A DNA stretch of 64,000 bases, from positions 124,001 through 188,000 of the forward strand of contig JAZKBU010000006.1 of NCBI GenBank assembly GCA_040388375.1. Reading direction: 5' to 3'. Positions 49,869 to 58,853 of this stretch are shown piece after piece (positions within the stretch are counted from its first letter, which is position 1; every line of letters begins with the position of its first letter). The notes beneath the pieces were generated by a model, which saw only the letters and a list, made by a program, of their open reading frames with translations, did no database searches and was not told the DNA's origin. A program made the translations under genes and the position numbers. The stretch is from Bacteroidota bacterium. Lineage in GTDB: Bacteria; Bacteroidota; Bacteroidia; UKL13-3.

Positions 49869-49930
49869 GTATCATTTGGTCAATAAAATAGAATAATAAG
49901 CTTTAACTTAGCAACCAACAATTAACCCAA

Positions 49931-50839
49931 GTGGAGCATCACCATTCACATACAGACCATACCACCCCATTAAAAAATGTAAATACTGCGTTTATAGTTG
50001 GCATTGTATTAAACTTTTTATTTGTAATAATAGAAGCGGCTTTTGGTTTATTTACCCATTCTCTTTCTTTACTTTCCGATGCCGGACATAACTTAGCCGA
50101 TGTAGGTACTTTGGCTTTATCTCTTTTGGCATTCCGCCTACTAAAAGTAAAAGCCAATAAACATTATACTTACGGTTACAGAAAAACATCCATACTGGTG
50201 GCTCTTTTCAATGCTGTTATTCTATTGGTTTCCATAGGTGCTATTATATATGAGGCAGCACATCGTTTTTTAAACCCTGAACCGCTATCAGGCACCACCA
50301 TTGCCATTGTTGCCGGTGTTGGTATTGTTATTAATAGCTTAACCGCTTTGTTGTTTATGCGCGATAAGGACAAAGACCTGAATATAAAAAGTGCCTACTT
50401 ACACTTAATGAGCGATGCTGTGGTTTCATTGGGTATTGTAGTTGGTGGCATTGTAATAGTATATACCAACTGGTTTTGGATTGATAGTGTATTAAGCATT
50501 GTTATTGCATTGGTTATTCTTTTTTCAACCTGGCAACTACTGAAAGATAGTTTACGTTTATCGCTTGACGGGGTTCCTGAAAATATTAGTGTGGACGATA
50601 TAAAAACAACGGCACTCAACATTACAGGTATTAAAGATTTACACCATATTCATGTATGGGCTATCAGCACTACGGAGAATGCCTTAACGGCTCATTTGGT
50701 TTTGCAACAAAGCATTACAACGGAACAAGAGCAACACATAAAAAAAGAATTGAAGCATATACTTGAACATAAAAATATTCAGCATATTACGCTGGAAACG
50801 GAAAGAGAAAATGAATTATGTAAAACCGTTACCTGTTAA
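49931..50839 (+). CDS. Cation diffusion facilitator (Zn/Co/Cd efflux)
   Basis: 302 residues from a GTG start, with a His-rich N-terminus (MEHHHSHTDH). Six membrane helices; the metal site in helix 2 is SLLSDAGHNLADV and in helix 5 YLHLMSDAVVSLGIV. The C-terminal cytosolic metal domain includes DLHHIHVWAISTTENALTAHL. It exports Zn or related divalent ions by proton antiport. The acyltransferase gene starts right at the stop (ATG follows the TAA). Confidence 0.92.
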   Translation: MEHHHSHTDHTTPLKNVNTAFIVGIVLNFLFVIIEAAFGLFTHSLSLLSDAGHNLADVGTLALSLLAFRLLKVKANKHYTYGYRKTSILVALFNAVILLVSIGAIIYEAAHRFLNPEPLSGTTIAIVAGVGIVINSLTALLFMRDKDKDLNIKSAYLHLMSDAVVSLGIVVGGIVIVYTNWFWIDSVLSIVIALVILFSTWQLLKDSLRLSLDGVPENISVDDIKTTALNITGIKDLHHIHVWAISTTENALTAHLVLQQSITTEQEQHIKKELKHILEHKNIQHITLETERENELCKTVTC

Positions 50840-51958
50840 ATGAGCATAACAAATAATAACAACATACCTCAAAAATTTTATGGCCTTGATCACTTGCGTG
50901 CTTTAGCCATCATCTTTGTTTTTTTATTCCATTATTTTATTCTCAGTCATGGGCAACCTACTTGGTTACCACCTGTAGCATCGTTCGGTTGGACAGGTGT
51001 TGATTTGTTTTTTGTATTAAGTGGTTTCCTTATCTCCTCACAACTTTTTGCAAGCATTAAGGAAGAGCAACTCATTTCGTTTAAAACATTTTTTTTGAAA
51101 CGCTTCTTCCGGATTATCCCTGCCTTTTTAGTAACGCTTACTATCTATTTTTGCTTTCCATTTTTCCGCGAAAAAGAAGCCTTGCCTCCGCTTTGGAAAT
51201 TTTTAACATTCACACAAAACATAGGTCTTAACATAAAAGATTTTGGCACCTTTTCGCATGCCTGGTCGCTTTGCGTGGAAGAACATTTTTATTTATTACT
51301 ACCCATTACCCTTTTGCTTTTGCAATATTTAAAATGGCCTAAGCACGCTTACTGGTTATTGATTGTTTTATTCGTGTCGGGTTTTGTTATCAGAATATAT
51401 TGTTTCAATCAATTATATACGCCTGTAATGGAAACCGAAAATGCATGGATATATTGGTACCAATATATTTATTACCCAACATACAGCCGTTTAGACGGGC
51501 TTTTAGTAGGTGTTGCTGTAGCTGCCATCTACCAGTTTTTACCAACTGTTTGGAGTAAACTATCAAAATATGGCAACCTGTTTATTGTTTCCAGTTTATT
51601 GGTGTTTGCTGCTGCTTACTTTTTATGTGCAGATGCACTATCGTACAATGCTTCTGTTTTTGGCTTTCCATTGGTTGCCATTGGCTATGGATTCATCGTA
51701 ATTGGAGCTATCAGTCCAACAAGTTTTTTATACAAATGGAATTCGAAAATAACTACTTATATAGCCTCTGTTTCCTATGCTGTTTATTTAACACATAAAG
51801 GTATTGTACATATGACACATCACTTATTCGCTGACTTTAACATTTCCAGCAACTGGATGCTTTTAATTTGTATAGTAACCTGTGTAATGGGAGCATCTTT
51901 ACTTCATTTACTGGTTGAAAAACCAATACTACAATGGCGTAAAAGAATGATTAAATAA
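50840..51958 (+). CDS. Acyltransferase family 3 membrane protein
   Basis: 372 residues with about ten membrane helices. Signature LDHLRALAIIFVFLFHYF (the His of the acyl transfer site) and FGWTGVDLFFVLSGFLIS at the N-terminus. Such proteins O-acetylate surface glycans or LPS parts. The ATG is directly next to the CDF stop, indicating coexpression, although a joint function is not obvious. Confidence 0.92.
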   Translation: MSITNNNNIPQKFYGLDHLRALAIIFVFLFHYFILSHGQPTWLPPVASFGWTGVDLFFVLSGFLISSQLFASIKEEQLISFKTFFLKRFFRIIPAFLVTLTIYFCFPFFREKEALPPLWKFLTFTQNIGLNIKDFGTFSHAWSLCVEEHFYLLLPITLLLLQYLKWPKHAYWLLIVLFVSGFVIRIYCFNQLYTPVMETENAWIYWYQYIYYPTYSRLDGLLVGVAVAAIYQFLPTVWSKLSKYGNLFIVSSLLVFAAAYFLCADALSYNASVFGFPLVAIGYGFIVIGAISPTSFLYKWNSKITTYIASVSYAVYLTHKGIVHMTHHLFADFNISSNWMLLICIVTCVMGASLLHLLVEKPILQWRKRMIK

Positions 51959-51961
51959 ACT

Positions 51962-52858
51962 TTACATAACTTCTGTTACTTTCTTTTTTAAACTGGCTAA
52001 GTACACGCCCGCAAAAACAACAAACATAAATACAAGCTTTTCTATATTCAATTCATCGGTAGCAAATACTATAGCAATTAATGTAGCGCAAACGGGTTGT
52101 AAGTATATGTATGAGCCTACCAAACTACTGCTTGCATGGCGCAAGGCATAAGCATTTAACACATAAGTAAAAAAGGTAGAGCCTACCGTAATAAAAACCA
52201 CAAAGCCTGTTATTTTAGGTGTAAAAGAACTCCACTCTATTTGCATAAAATCGCCAATACCAAATGGCAAAACCAATAAGGTACCAAACAAAAACCCGTA
52301 TAAAGTAACGGTAAGCGGATGGTATTTATGAATAAGCTGTTTGGCATACACCAAATAAAAAGCATATATAATGGCATTGGCAGCCACCATTAAATCGCCT
52401 AACGCACGGGTTGAGCTAAACTCAAACTTGGTACCCCCTACCAACATAATAGCGCCTATGCTGGCCAGTAAAACACCCAATGCTTTGGTTAGCGTAATTT
52501 TTTCTTTGTACCAAAACCAAGAAATAAGCACCACAAAAATAGGTGTGTTCATCATTAATACAGAACCATTAATAGGTGTAGTAATGGCAAGTCCTTTAAA
52601 AAACAATAACATATTAGCGGCCACACCAAATACAGCACATACGACCATTTTCAATAAATCGCTTTTGTCTTTAATTTTTTCTTTAATAGCAATGCGGTGG
52701 AACACCAAAATTAATACACTGGCTACCAAAACACGCAACAATATAAAACCAAAAGGTTTAATGTATAAAGGCATTACTTGTTTGGCTATACTAAAAGTAG
52801 CACCATAAATAATGGTTACTATCCAAAGGGCTAAGTGTACTTTTACTTTCTGGCTCAT
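51962..52858 (-). CDS. DMT superfamily transporter (EamA)
   Basis: 298 residues from the ATG at 52858 (SQKVKVHLALWIVTIIYGATF). Ten helices in two EamA repeats (FILLRVLVASVLILVFHRI; YIYLQPVCATLIAIVFATDE). It likely exports an amino acid or metabolite. It starts 10 bases after the MATE stop, so both are in one operon, convergent with the acyltransferase gene (4 bases). Confidence 0.88.
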   Translation of the reverse strand: MSQKVKVHLALWIVTIIYGATFSIAKQVMPLYIKPFGFILLRVLVASVLILVFHRIAIKEKIKDKSDLLKMVVCAVFGVAANMLLFFKGLAITTPINGSVLMMNTPIFVVLISWFWYKEKITLTKALGVLLASIGAIMLVGGTKFEFSSTRALGDLMVAANAIIYAFYLVYAKQLIHKYHPLTVTLYGFLFGTLLVLPFGIGDFMQIEWSSFTPKITGFVVFITVGSTFFTYVLNAYALRHASSSLVGSYIYLQPVCATLIAIVFATDELNIEKLVFMFVVFAGVYLASLKKKVTEVM

Positions 52859-52867
52859 TGCTTTCAA

Positions 52868-54208
52868 TTATAACTTTAACGATTTTACTTCACGTACAAA
52901 ACGGATGCACAGGAATATGGCTGAAAAGGTTAAACCTATACTTAAGCCATACCAAATACCATATAAACCTAAGTTTAACGGAAACGTAAAATAGTAACCC
53001 AAAGGAATACCTATAACCCAATAAGCTATAATGGTAATAACGGTTGGTACTTTTGTATCAGCTAAACCACGCAAAGCACCTAAGCTTACTGCTTGTACCC
53101 CATCACTTAACTGAAACATGGCTGCTATATAAAGCAAACCTGCTGTAATGGTTTGTACTTCATGTTCGTTTACCGTTAGCTCTACTATAAACTGGTTAAA
53201 CAGGGTAAAAATAATGGCACAAAAACCCATGAATATTGCTCCTAAAAAAATACCCGCTTTACCGGCAAACAACATATCCGTTTTATTTTTTCTTCCATAG
53301 GCATCGCCAACGGATATGCCTGTTGCTGCTGAAAAACCTGTTGCCACCATATAGGTTAGCGAAGCTAAATTAATAGCTATGGTATGAGCAGCTTGTTCGT
53401 CTTTGCCAATCCAGCCAATAATAATAGCCGCAGTAGCAAAAGCACCTACTTCAAAAAAGTATTGAAATCCGCTAGGCAAGCCTACTTTTAAAATAGCTAC
53501 AAACTGGTTTTTTACAGCCGTTGTTGTTTTAAGCAAATAGGGTTTGTATTGCTTATGAAACAACACATACAATAGCATACTCACAAACATTAAACTACGG
53601 GCAACAATAGTGGCATAACCGGCACCTTTTAAACCCAATGCAGCAAAACCCCAATTACCATAAATAAAAATATAGTTTAATAAAATATTCAATGACAAAG
53701 CCACTATTGTTATAACTGCCGAAGGCGCGGTAATGGATAAACCATCGCTAAATTGTTTAACTGATAAATAAAGTAATAATGGCAAAGTACTATAGTTAAG
53801 CAATTGCAAAAACTCCTGCGCCAAAGGAATAACATTGCTTTGCTGTTTAAACCAATGTAAATTGAAACTTAAGACAGCATTAACCGTAAAAATAAATACG
53901 GATAAACACAAGGCCACTAACATGGATGCCTTAAAATAATTAACACATTCAGGAATATTGCCTTCGGCCTTGGCTTTCGCTATTAAAGGCGATACAGCAG
54001 TTAAAGTACCCATACCTAAAATAGTAATTAAAAAATAAATAGCATTGGCCAAACCAGCTGCTGCTAAATTGGTCGCATCTATCCTGCCAATCATAATAGT
54101 ATCGGCTACACCCATTAATACTATACCCACCTGGCCAATAATAATGGGCCAGCTTAAATGTAAAATATTTTTAAAATAGGGTCTGTATATGGTTAATAAT
54201 TTCTGCAC
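52868..54208 (-). CDS. MATE family efflux transporter
   Basis: 446 residues from the GTG at 54208 (QKLLTIYRPYFKNILHLSWP), chosen because a TACTTTCG promoter box lies at 54228-54235 and the upstream frame would begin before it. Twelve helices with MatE repeats (PIIIGQVGIVLMGVADTIMIG; LRGLADTKVPTVITIIAYWV). It is a Na+- or H+-coupled exporter of cationic drugs or metabolites. Stop codon is 10 bases before the DMT start, one operon. Confidence 0.92.
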   Translation of the reverse strand: MQKLLTIYRPYFKNILHLSWPIIIGQVGIVLMGVADTIMIGRIDATNLAAAGLANAIYFLITILGMGTLTAVSPLIAKAKAEGNIPECVNYFKASMLVALCLSVFIFTVNAVLSFNLHWFKQQSNVIPLAQEFLQLLNYSTLPLLLYLSVKQFSDGLSITAPSAVITIVALSLNILLNYIFIYGNWGFAALGLKGAGYATIVARSLMFVSMLLYVLFHKQYKPYLLKTTTAVKNQFVAILKVGLPSGFQYFFEVGAFATAAIIIGWIGKDEQAAHTIAINLASLTYMVATGFSAATGISVGDAYGRKNKTDMLFAGKAGIFLGAIFMGFCAIIFTLFNQFIVELTVNEHEVQTITAGLLYIAAMFQLSDGVQAVSLGALRGLADTKVPTVITIIAYWVIGIPLGYYFTFPLNLGLYGIWYGLSIGLTFSAIFLCIRFVREVKSLKL

Positions 54209-54227
54209 GCTTAAAAAAATTGAGCCG

Positions 54228-54235
54228 CGAAAGTA
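54228..54235 (-). promoter_or_regulatory. -7 box TACTTTCG for the MATE-DMT operon
   Basis: Minus-strand TACTTTCG ends 19 bases before GTG 54208. The same octamer precedes pckA and the methyltransferase gene. Confidence 0.4.
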
Positions 54236-54390
54236 GTGCTTTTGAAAATACTTGTTGCCAGAAAATAGCTGTTTAAACAATTATGACATTAAATAGCACA
54301 GGCTTCTTTATTGTTCATCAGGCTACTAAAAATTAGCTTAATAGGTAATATAAATTATATCCATTTTATTTTTATAAAAAACAATTCGCC

Positions 54391-54398
54391 TACATTTG
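54391..54398 (+). promoter_or_regulatory. -7 box for the peroxiredoxin gene
   Basis: TACATTTG, an exact TAnnTTTG, 41 bases before the ATG at 54440. No -33 element at the normal distance, which could fit an activator such as OxyR, but no OxyR site is evident. Confidence 0.4.
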
Positions 54399-54439
54399 CA
54401 GTTCTATTATTTATAAACAACTCAAAAAACAAATAAATT

Positions 54440-55084
54440 ATGACAATGTTAGTAGGCCGTAAGGCTCCTTTATTTAGCGCTGATGCCGTAGTAAACGGTG
54501 GCGATTTTGAAGAAAACTTTTCTCTAGAGCAATACATCGGTAAAAAACATGTTTTGTTTTATTTTTACCCGCTTGATTTTACTTTTGTTTGCCCTACCGA
54601 AATTATTGCTTTTCAAGAAAGAATAGCTGATTTTGAATCGCGTAACGTACAAGTAATTGGTTGCAGTATCGACAGTAAATTTAGCCATTGGGCATGGTTA
54701 AATACACCACAAAACGATGGCGGTATTCAAGGTGTTAAGTACCCTTTGGTAGCTGATATTAACAAAACTATTGCCAGCAATTTTGGCGTATTGGCAGGTT
54801 CGTACGGTTACAACGAAAACGAAGACTTAATTTGGATAGGTAACTTAGGTGAAGCAGCTGTTGCTTACCGCGGTCTTTTCTTAATTGACAAAGATGGTAT
54901 TGTACGCCATCAGGTAGTTAACGATATGCCTTTGGGTCGTAATATTGATGAAGCTTTACGTATGATTGATGCTTTACAGTTTTATGAAGAAAAAGGCGAA
55001 GTTTGTCCTGCTAACTGGGAAAAAGGTAAAGACGGTATGAACGCAACTGCTGAAGGTGTAGCTGATTATTTAAGCAAACACTAA
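54440..55084 (+). CDS. Peroxiredoxin, AhpC/Prx1-type (2-Cys)
   Basis: 214 residues. Peroxidatic Cys in YPLDFTFVCPTEI (about 51) and resolving Cys in EVCPANW near the C-terminus. The N-terminal LVGRKAPLFSADAVVNG and the extended C-terminus place it in the typical 2-Cys (AhpC) group. It reduces peroxides in the cytoplasm with thioredoxin or AhpF. A terminator is at 55101-55134. No ahpF beside it. Confidence 0.95.
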   Translation: MTMLVGRKAPLFSADAVVNGGDFEENFSLEQYIGKKHVLFYFYPLDFTFVCPTEIIAFQERIADFESRNVQVIGCSIDSKFSHWAWLNTPQNDGGIQGVKYPLVADINKTIASNFGVLAGSYGYNENEDLIWIGNLGEAAVAYRGLFLIDKDGIVRHQVVNDMPLGRNIDEALRMIDALQFYEEKGEVCPANWEKGKDGMNATAEGVADYLSKH

Positions 55085-55100
55085 TCGGTTTCCATATTTA

Positions 55101-55134
55101 AAAAAAGCTGCACAAATATTTGTGCAGCTTTTTT
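55101..55134 (+). terminator. Intrinsic terminator of the peroxiredoxin gene
   Basis: AAAAAAGCTGCACAAA (55101-55116) pairs with TTTGTGCAGCTTTTTT (55119-55134) around TA. Confidence 0.92.
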
Positions 55135-55137
55135 AAT

Positions 55138-55215
55138 GCTCGCGCTCGCGTGCCGCGAGTGTGTATTTAAATTTATTCTCGACTACGCTCGAATTGACCC
55201 GTGAGGTGAGGTAAT
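55138..55215. repeat. GC-rich dispersed repeat with small hairpins
   Basis: CTCGCG-TGC-CGCGAG (55145-55159) and TCGACTACGCTCGA (55179-55192). The second is similar to the ispD-tail element at 33580. It lies between the peroxiredoxin terminator and the end of lptD. Confidence 0.5.
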
Positions 55216-55237
55216 CAAACAATGTTAGCTTAGTCTG

Positions 55238-57955
55238 TTAATACGTTCTGCTATCAATATAATCTTTACGCTTAGGAAACTTTAACTCCTGTAATACGGT
55301 TGATTTTGGATTGATTTGAAAGTTAAAGAATGAGAAGCCACCCGGTGCAATAGGACTCCAACTAAATGTAAATACCCAGCAATGCAAATCGCGTTTTAAA
55401 TCAATAAACAAATTAGATACTTTTTTATTGACAAAATCGTAACCTGAAGTATAACCAACGCTCCAACCTTTGGTTAAGGTTACATTACCGCTAAAGCCTA
55501 AAGTTTGAATATAATCGGTTTTGGTTAAATCGGTATAGCTATTGGCTAAATACTGGATAGAGTAATTTAAATTTAAACTCCAAGGCAGTTCATAGTTTTC
55601 GTAACCCCAACGCTCATTCTCTTTTTTACGTTTTTCTTTTACATTTCTTTTGCCTTGAAATGTTTGTGGCGAGAAGCCATAACCTAAATTTAAATTGGCT
55701 TGGGTAATTTTACCTAAACTTCCATCGTTGTTAAAATAATACTGATTAACCCTTTGTATTCTTTGCAAAGTACCTTGTTGCACCACTATATTCTGGTATG
55801 GGTCTAGGGTAGCATAAGTATTTACGGTTAGTGTTTTAAAAAGTGTGGTTCTTGCCGCTATACTAATGGTCGACAAATTCAGGGAATCGGCAAAAACATT
55901 ATACGCACCACCAAAGCTTAAACTCTCTAACAGTTTAATTTTGGTTTCTTTCATGGCTGTATCTTTCCCCGTTCTTATCTTCATTTCCAAATTATTGTTT
56001 AAGCCAAAAGTTATATTACCAATTTTGCCCTGATTAGGCTGTCCACCGTAACTTCTTTCAAAAATAGAATACTTAGCCGTTTTACCCGTGCTATCAATTT
56101 GTACTGTTCTATAAAAGCCAAACATATTATCGCTAAAATCTGGCGTAAAACTAAAACCAAGACTTGGATCAACTACGTGGCGAATAGCAGCTATTTTACC
56201 CTTTTTAAAGGTTAACATTCCGTACCATTTGGTACTTAACGATGCTCCGGTATTAAAACTAAACCAACGTCCAAATTCACTTACCAATCTATTTTCAACG
56301 GTATTGTTTACAAACTCTTTTCTAATGGTTGTTGGAGCCCATGTTTCGCTGTAATTGGCATTTACACTCAATACATAAAACTTAAATAACTTAAAAGAGG
56401 TATTGATAGGAATAGCATGGGTAATACCATATCTAAAAGCAGTATCGGTAAACTGTTTAAACTCTGATTGGGTACGGCTTTTAAACAAAACCGTATCGGT
56501 GGTAGTAAAGCTATTGGTAAATGTTCCGGTATAGCTCATGTTTATTTTTTCGTACCAAAATTCAGCCTCCGGCTTCGACTTTGGTTTTAGCGGATTAAAA
56601 GCAGCCGCAGTAAATGTTACATTCGGAAAACTAGCAGCAATGGTTCGTGTTTGTAAATTCTGGTCTATACGCGCATTGGTCGACAAATTGAATCGTCCGT
56701 TTTTAAAACCTTTGCTATAAGCTATACTCGACTGCGAAGTAGAGTTAAAGTTTTGAGTACGGTTAAAACTATTTTGCGCATAAAAATTAGAACTCACAAA
56801 ATTTACATTGGCAGAGAATGTAGTATATGGCCTTGCTCTTTGGTCCATGGCATGATTCCAACCAATGGAATAAGTGCTTTGTTCGTAATAAGTAGCATCG
56901 TCAGGGTTACCGTATTTATTATTACCAAACTGTATGTTTACAAAACCATTGTATCTGTAACGGTTATTGTAATTACTTTTGGTATTAACAAGCCAACTAA
57001 AATTGGTAAAAATATCGCCCAATAAAGTCAAGTCTAATTTTTCGCCTAAACCAAAATAATACCCCCCTTGGCGTAAATTAGGACCGCGTTGTGCATCAAT
57101 ACCGTATTGCGGAATAATTACGCCCGACTGCTGACCACGTTTTAATGGAAAAATACCAAAAGGTAAAATCAATGGTGTTCTTACCCCTTCTATTACAAAA
57201 TTAGCCGGGCCTGTAATTAATTTTTTGCCCGGAATAACTTTTATTTTACTGGAAGCTATATAAAAATGCGGATGCTCTGCATCGCAAGTGGTATAGTAAG
57301 CACCATCAATATAAAAATTATTTTCAGCATCGCGTTTTACATTAGTACCGCGTACATAACCTTCGCCTTCTTTGGTTTTAAACTCTTTTAAATACCCTTT
57401 TTTGGTTACATAGTTATAAGTAATCTGAACAGCCTTGTAATCGGAAGCACCTTGCTTAAACTGTGGTGTACCCACTAAATTACCCAAACTGTCTAAACGT
57501 CCTAAACTTGATATGGTATTTTTATTTAAATCAATGGTAATATGTTCTGACTGGTTACTTAAATCCTGATAAAACACTTTGGCATCGCCATACAAATCAA
57601 GCTGTTTTACAAATTCATTGTATACAATAGAATCCTGGGCTGAATACTTCACTTTCGATTTAATGGCAGAACCTGTTCTGGGTAAGTAACTACTGGAATC
57701 AATAAAAGAAGAATCCTTTTTGGCGAAACCACTTTTGGCTTTTGTGCTGTCTGATTTTATAGAATCTATTGGGCTAATGTTTATTTTAGCATTATTTAAA
57801 CTGTCTAAGTTAAGCAGTATAGGTGTACCTTGCTGAGCAAATAAAATAGCCTTACCTATTACTAAAAATAGTACCAGCAAAAAAGGTTTAATCCTTACTA
57901 GGTTGGCAAATGATGAGCTACTTGTATATGCGCAGTATGAAAATTGAAAATTCAT
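55238..57955 (-). CDS. lptD: LPS-assembly protein LptD, outer membrane
   Basis: 905 residues from the ATG at 57955; signal-like segment KPFLLVLFLVIGKAILFAQQ. The periplasmic OstA-like jellyroll (about 90-250: VYQDLSNQSEHITIDLNKNT, YVRGTNVKRDAENNFYIDGAYYTTC) is followed by a large beta-barrel (PFGIFPLKRGQQSGVIIPQYG to FNFQINPKSTVLQ). It inserts LPS into the outer membrane with LptE. Its start overlaps the divergent amidase gene, so both promoters lie within coding sequence. Confidence 0.9.
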   Translation of the reverse strand: MNFQFSYCAYTSSSSFANLVRIKPFLLVLFLVIGKAILFAQQGTPILLNLDSLNNAKINISPIDSIKSDSTKAKSGFAKKDSSFIDSSSYLPRTGSAIKSKVKYSAQDSIVYNEFVKQLDLYGDAKVFYQDLSNQSEHITIDLNKNTISSLGRLDSLGNLVGTPQFKQGASDYKAVQITYNYVTKKGYLKEFKTKEGEGYVRGTNVKRDAENNFYIDGAYYTTCDAEHPHFYIASSKIKVIPGKKLITGPANFVIEGVRTPLILPFGIFPLKRGQQSGVIIPQYGIDAQRGPNLRQGGYYFGLGEKLDLTLLGDIFTNFSWLVNTKSNYNNRYRYNGFVNIQFGNNKYGNPDDATYYEQSTYSIGWNHAMDQRARPYTTFSANVNFVSSNFYAQNSFNRTQNFNSTSQSSIAYSKGFKNGRFNLSTNARIDQNLQTRTIAASFPNVTFTAAAFNPLKPKSKPEAEFWYEKINMSYTGTFTNSFTTTDTVLFKSRTQSEFKQFTDTAFRYGITHAIPINTSFKLFKFYVLSVNANYSETWAPTTIRKEFVNNTVENRLVSEFGRWFSFNTGASLSTKWYGMLTFKKGKIAAIRHVVDPSLGFSFTPDFSDNMFGFYRTVQIDSTGKTAKYSIFERSYGGQPNQGKIGNITFGLNNNLEMKIRTGKDTAMKETKIKLLESLSFGGAYNVFADSLNLSTISIAARTTLFKTLTVNTYATLDPYQNIVVQQGTLQRIQRVNQYYFNNDGSLGKITQANLNLGYGFSPQTFQGKRNVKEKRKKENERWGYENYELPWSLNLNYSIQYLANSYTDLTKTDYIQTLGFSGNVTLTKGWSVGYTSGYDFVNKKVSNLFIDLKRDLHCWVFTFSWSPIAPGGFSFFNFQINPKSTVLQELKFPKRKDYIDSRTY

Positions 57956-58785
57956 TATTAAAGGTTGCAAAACTAATTAAACTTGGCAAATTCGCTAAGT
58001 TTGAAAATTTCGTGCCACTATTTTTATTGTTGATATCTATAGCAGCCGCATTTCCAGCGCTTAATAAAAAACAAGTAAAAACCATTGTAATTGATGCCGG
58101 GCATGGCGGACATGACCCTGGTTGCCAATATGGGGGAGCCAGAGAAAAAGATGTAACCCTCAAAATTGCCCTTGAAATAGGTAAAAAAATAAGTGAAGAA
58201 CTTTCCGATGTAAAAGTTATATACACCCGCCAAACCGATAAGTTTGTGGAGCTTTGGGAGCGTGCTAATATTGCCAATCGCAACCAAGCCGACTTGTTTA
58301 TTTCTATTCATTGCAATGCCAATAAAAACATAAAGGTCAGTGGCACTGAAACTTTCGCTATGGGTTTACACAAAGCCAACGACAATTTGGAAATTTCGAA
58401 ACGCGAAAATGAAGTAATATTGTTGGAAAGCGATTACGAAGAAAAATATGAAGGTTTTGACCCAAACTCCCCTGAAACGCATATTATTTTATCGTTACAC
58501 CAAAATGCATACCTTGATAAAAGTATTGACTTGGCTTCACGTATTGAAAAAAACTTTTTGAAAAACAATGTAAATACCAGCAGGGGTGTTAAACAAGCCG
58601 GTTTTGTGGTACTTTGGAAAACAAAAATGCCAAGTATTTTAATTGAAACCGGATTTTTATCAAACAAAAACGACAGGCAATTGCTAACAAGTAAGGAAGG
58701 CGTTGAGAAAATAGCTACTAACATTACTCTGTCAGTAAGCGAGTTTAAGCAATACGTTGAGAATTTGCATTCAACTAACAAATAG
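57937..58785 (+). CDS. N-acetylmuramoyl-L-alanine amidase (AmiC-type)
   Basis: 282 residues from the ATG at 57937; the far-upstream ATG at 57910 would increase overlap with lptD. A membrane/signal segment (FVPLFLLLISIAAAFPA) precedes the Amidase_3 domain: VIDAGHGGHDPGCQYG with GGAREKDVT, SIHCNANK and SILIETGFLSNKND with the zinc ligands and catalytic Glu. It cleaves the amide between MurNAc and the stem peptide, in the periplasm, for cell separation. Followed 68 bases later by an mlaD-type gene. Confidence 0.94.
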   Translation: MKIENSLLKVAKLIKLGKFAKFENFVPLFLLLISIAAAFPALNKKQVKTIVIDAGHGGHDPGCQYGGAREKDVTLKIALEIGKKISEELSDVKVIYTRQTDKFVELWERANIANRNQADLFISIHCNANKNIKVSGTETFAMGLHKANDNLEISKRENEVILLESDYEEKYEGFDPNSPETHIILSLHQNAYLDKSIDLASRIEKNFLKNNVNTSRGVKQAGFVVLWKTKMPSILIETGFLSNKNDRQLLTSKEGVEKIATNITLSVSEFKQYVENLHSTNK

Positions 58786-58795
58786 GAATAAATAC

Positions 58796-58828
58796 TTGCT
58801 ATTTCTTTCTATAAAAACAATACTTTTG
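58796..58828 (+). promoter_or_regulatory. Promoter for the MlaD-type gene
   Basis: TTG (58796-58798), 22 bases, TACTTTTG (58821-58828), an exact -7 consensus. The GTG start at 58854 follows 25 bases later. Confidence 0.5.
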
Positions 58829-58853
58829 CCCATATTTTTATAATAACGTTTTC

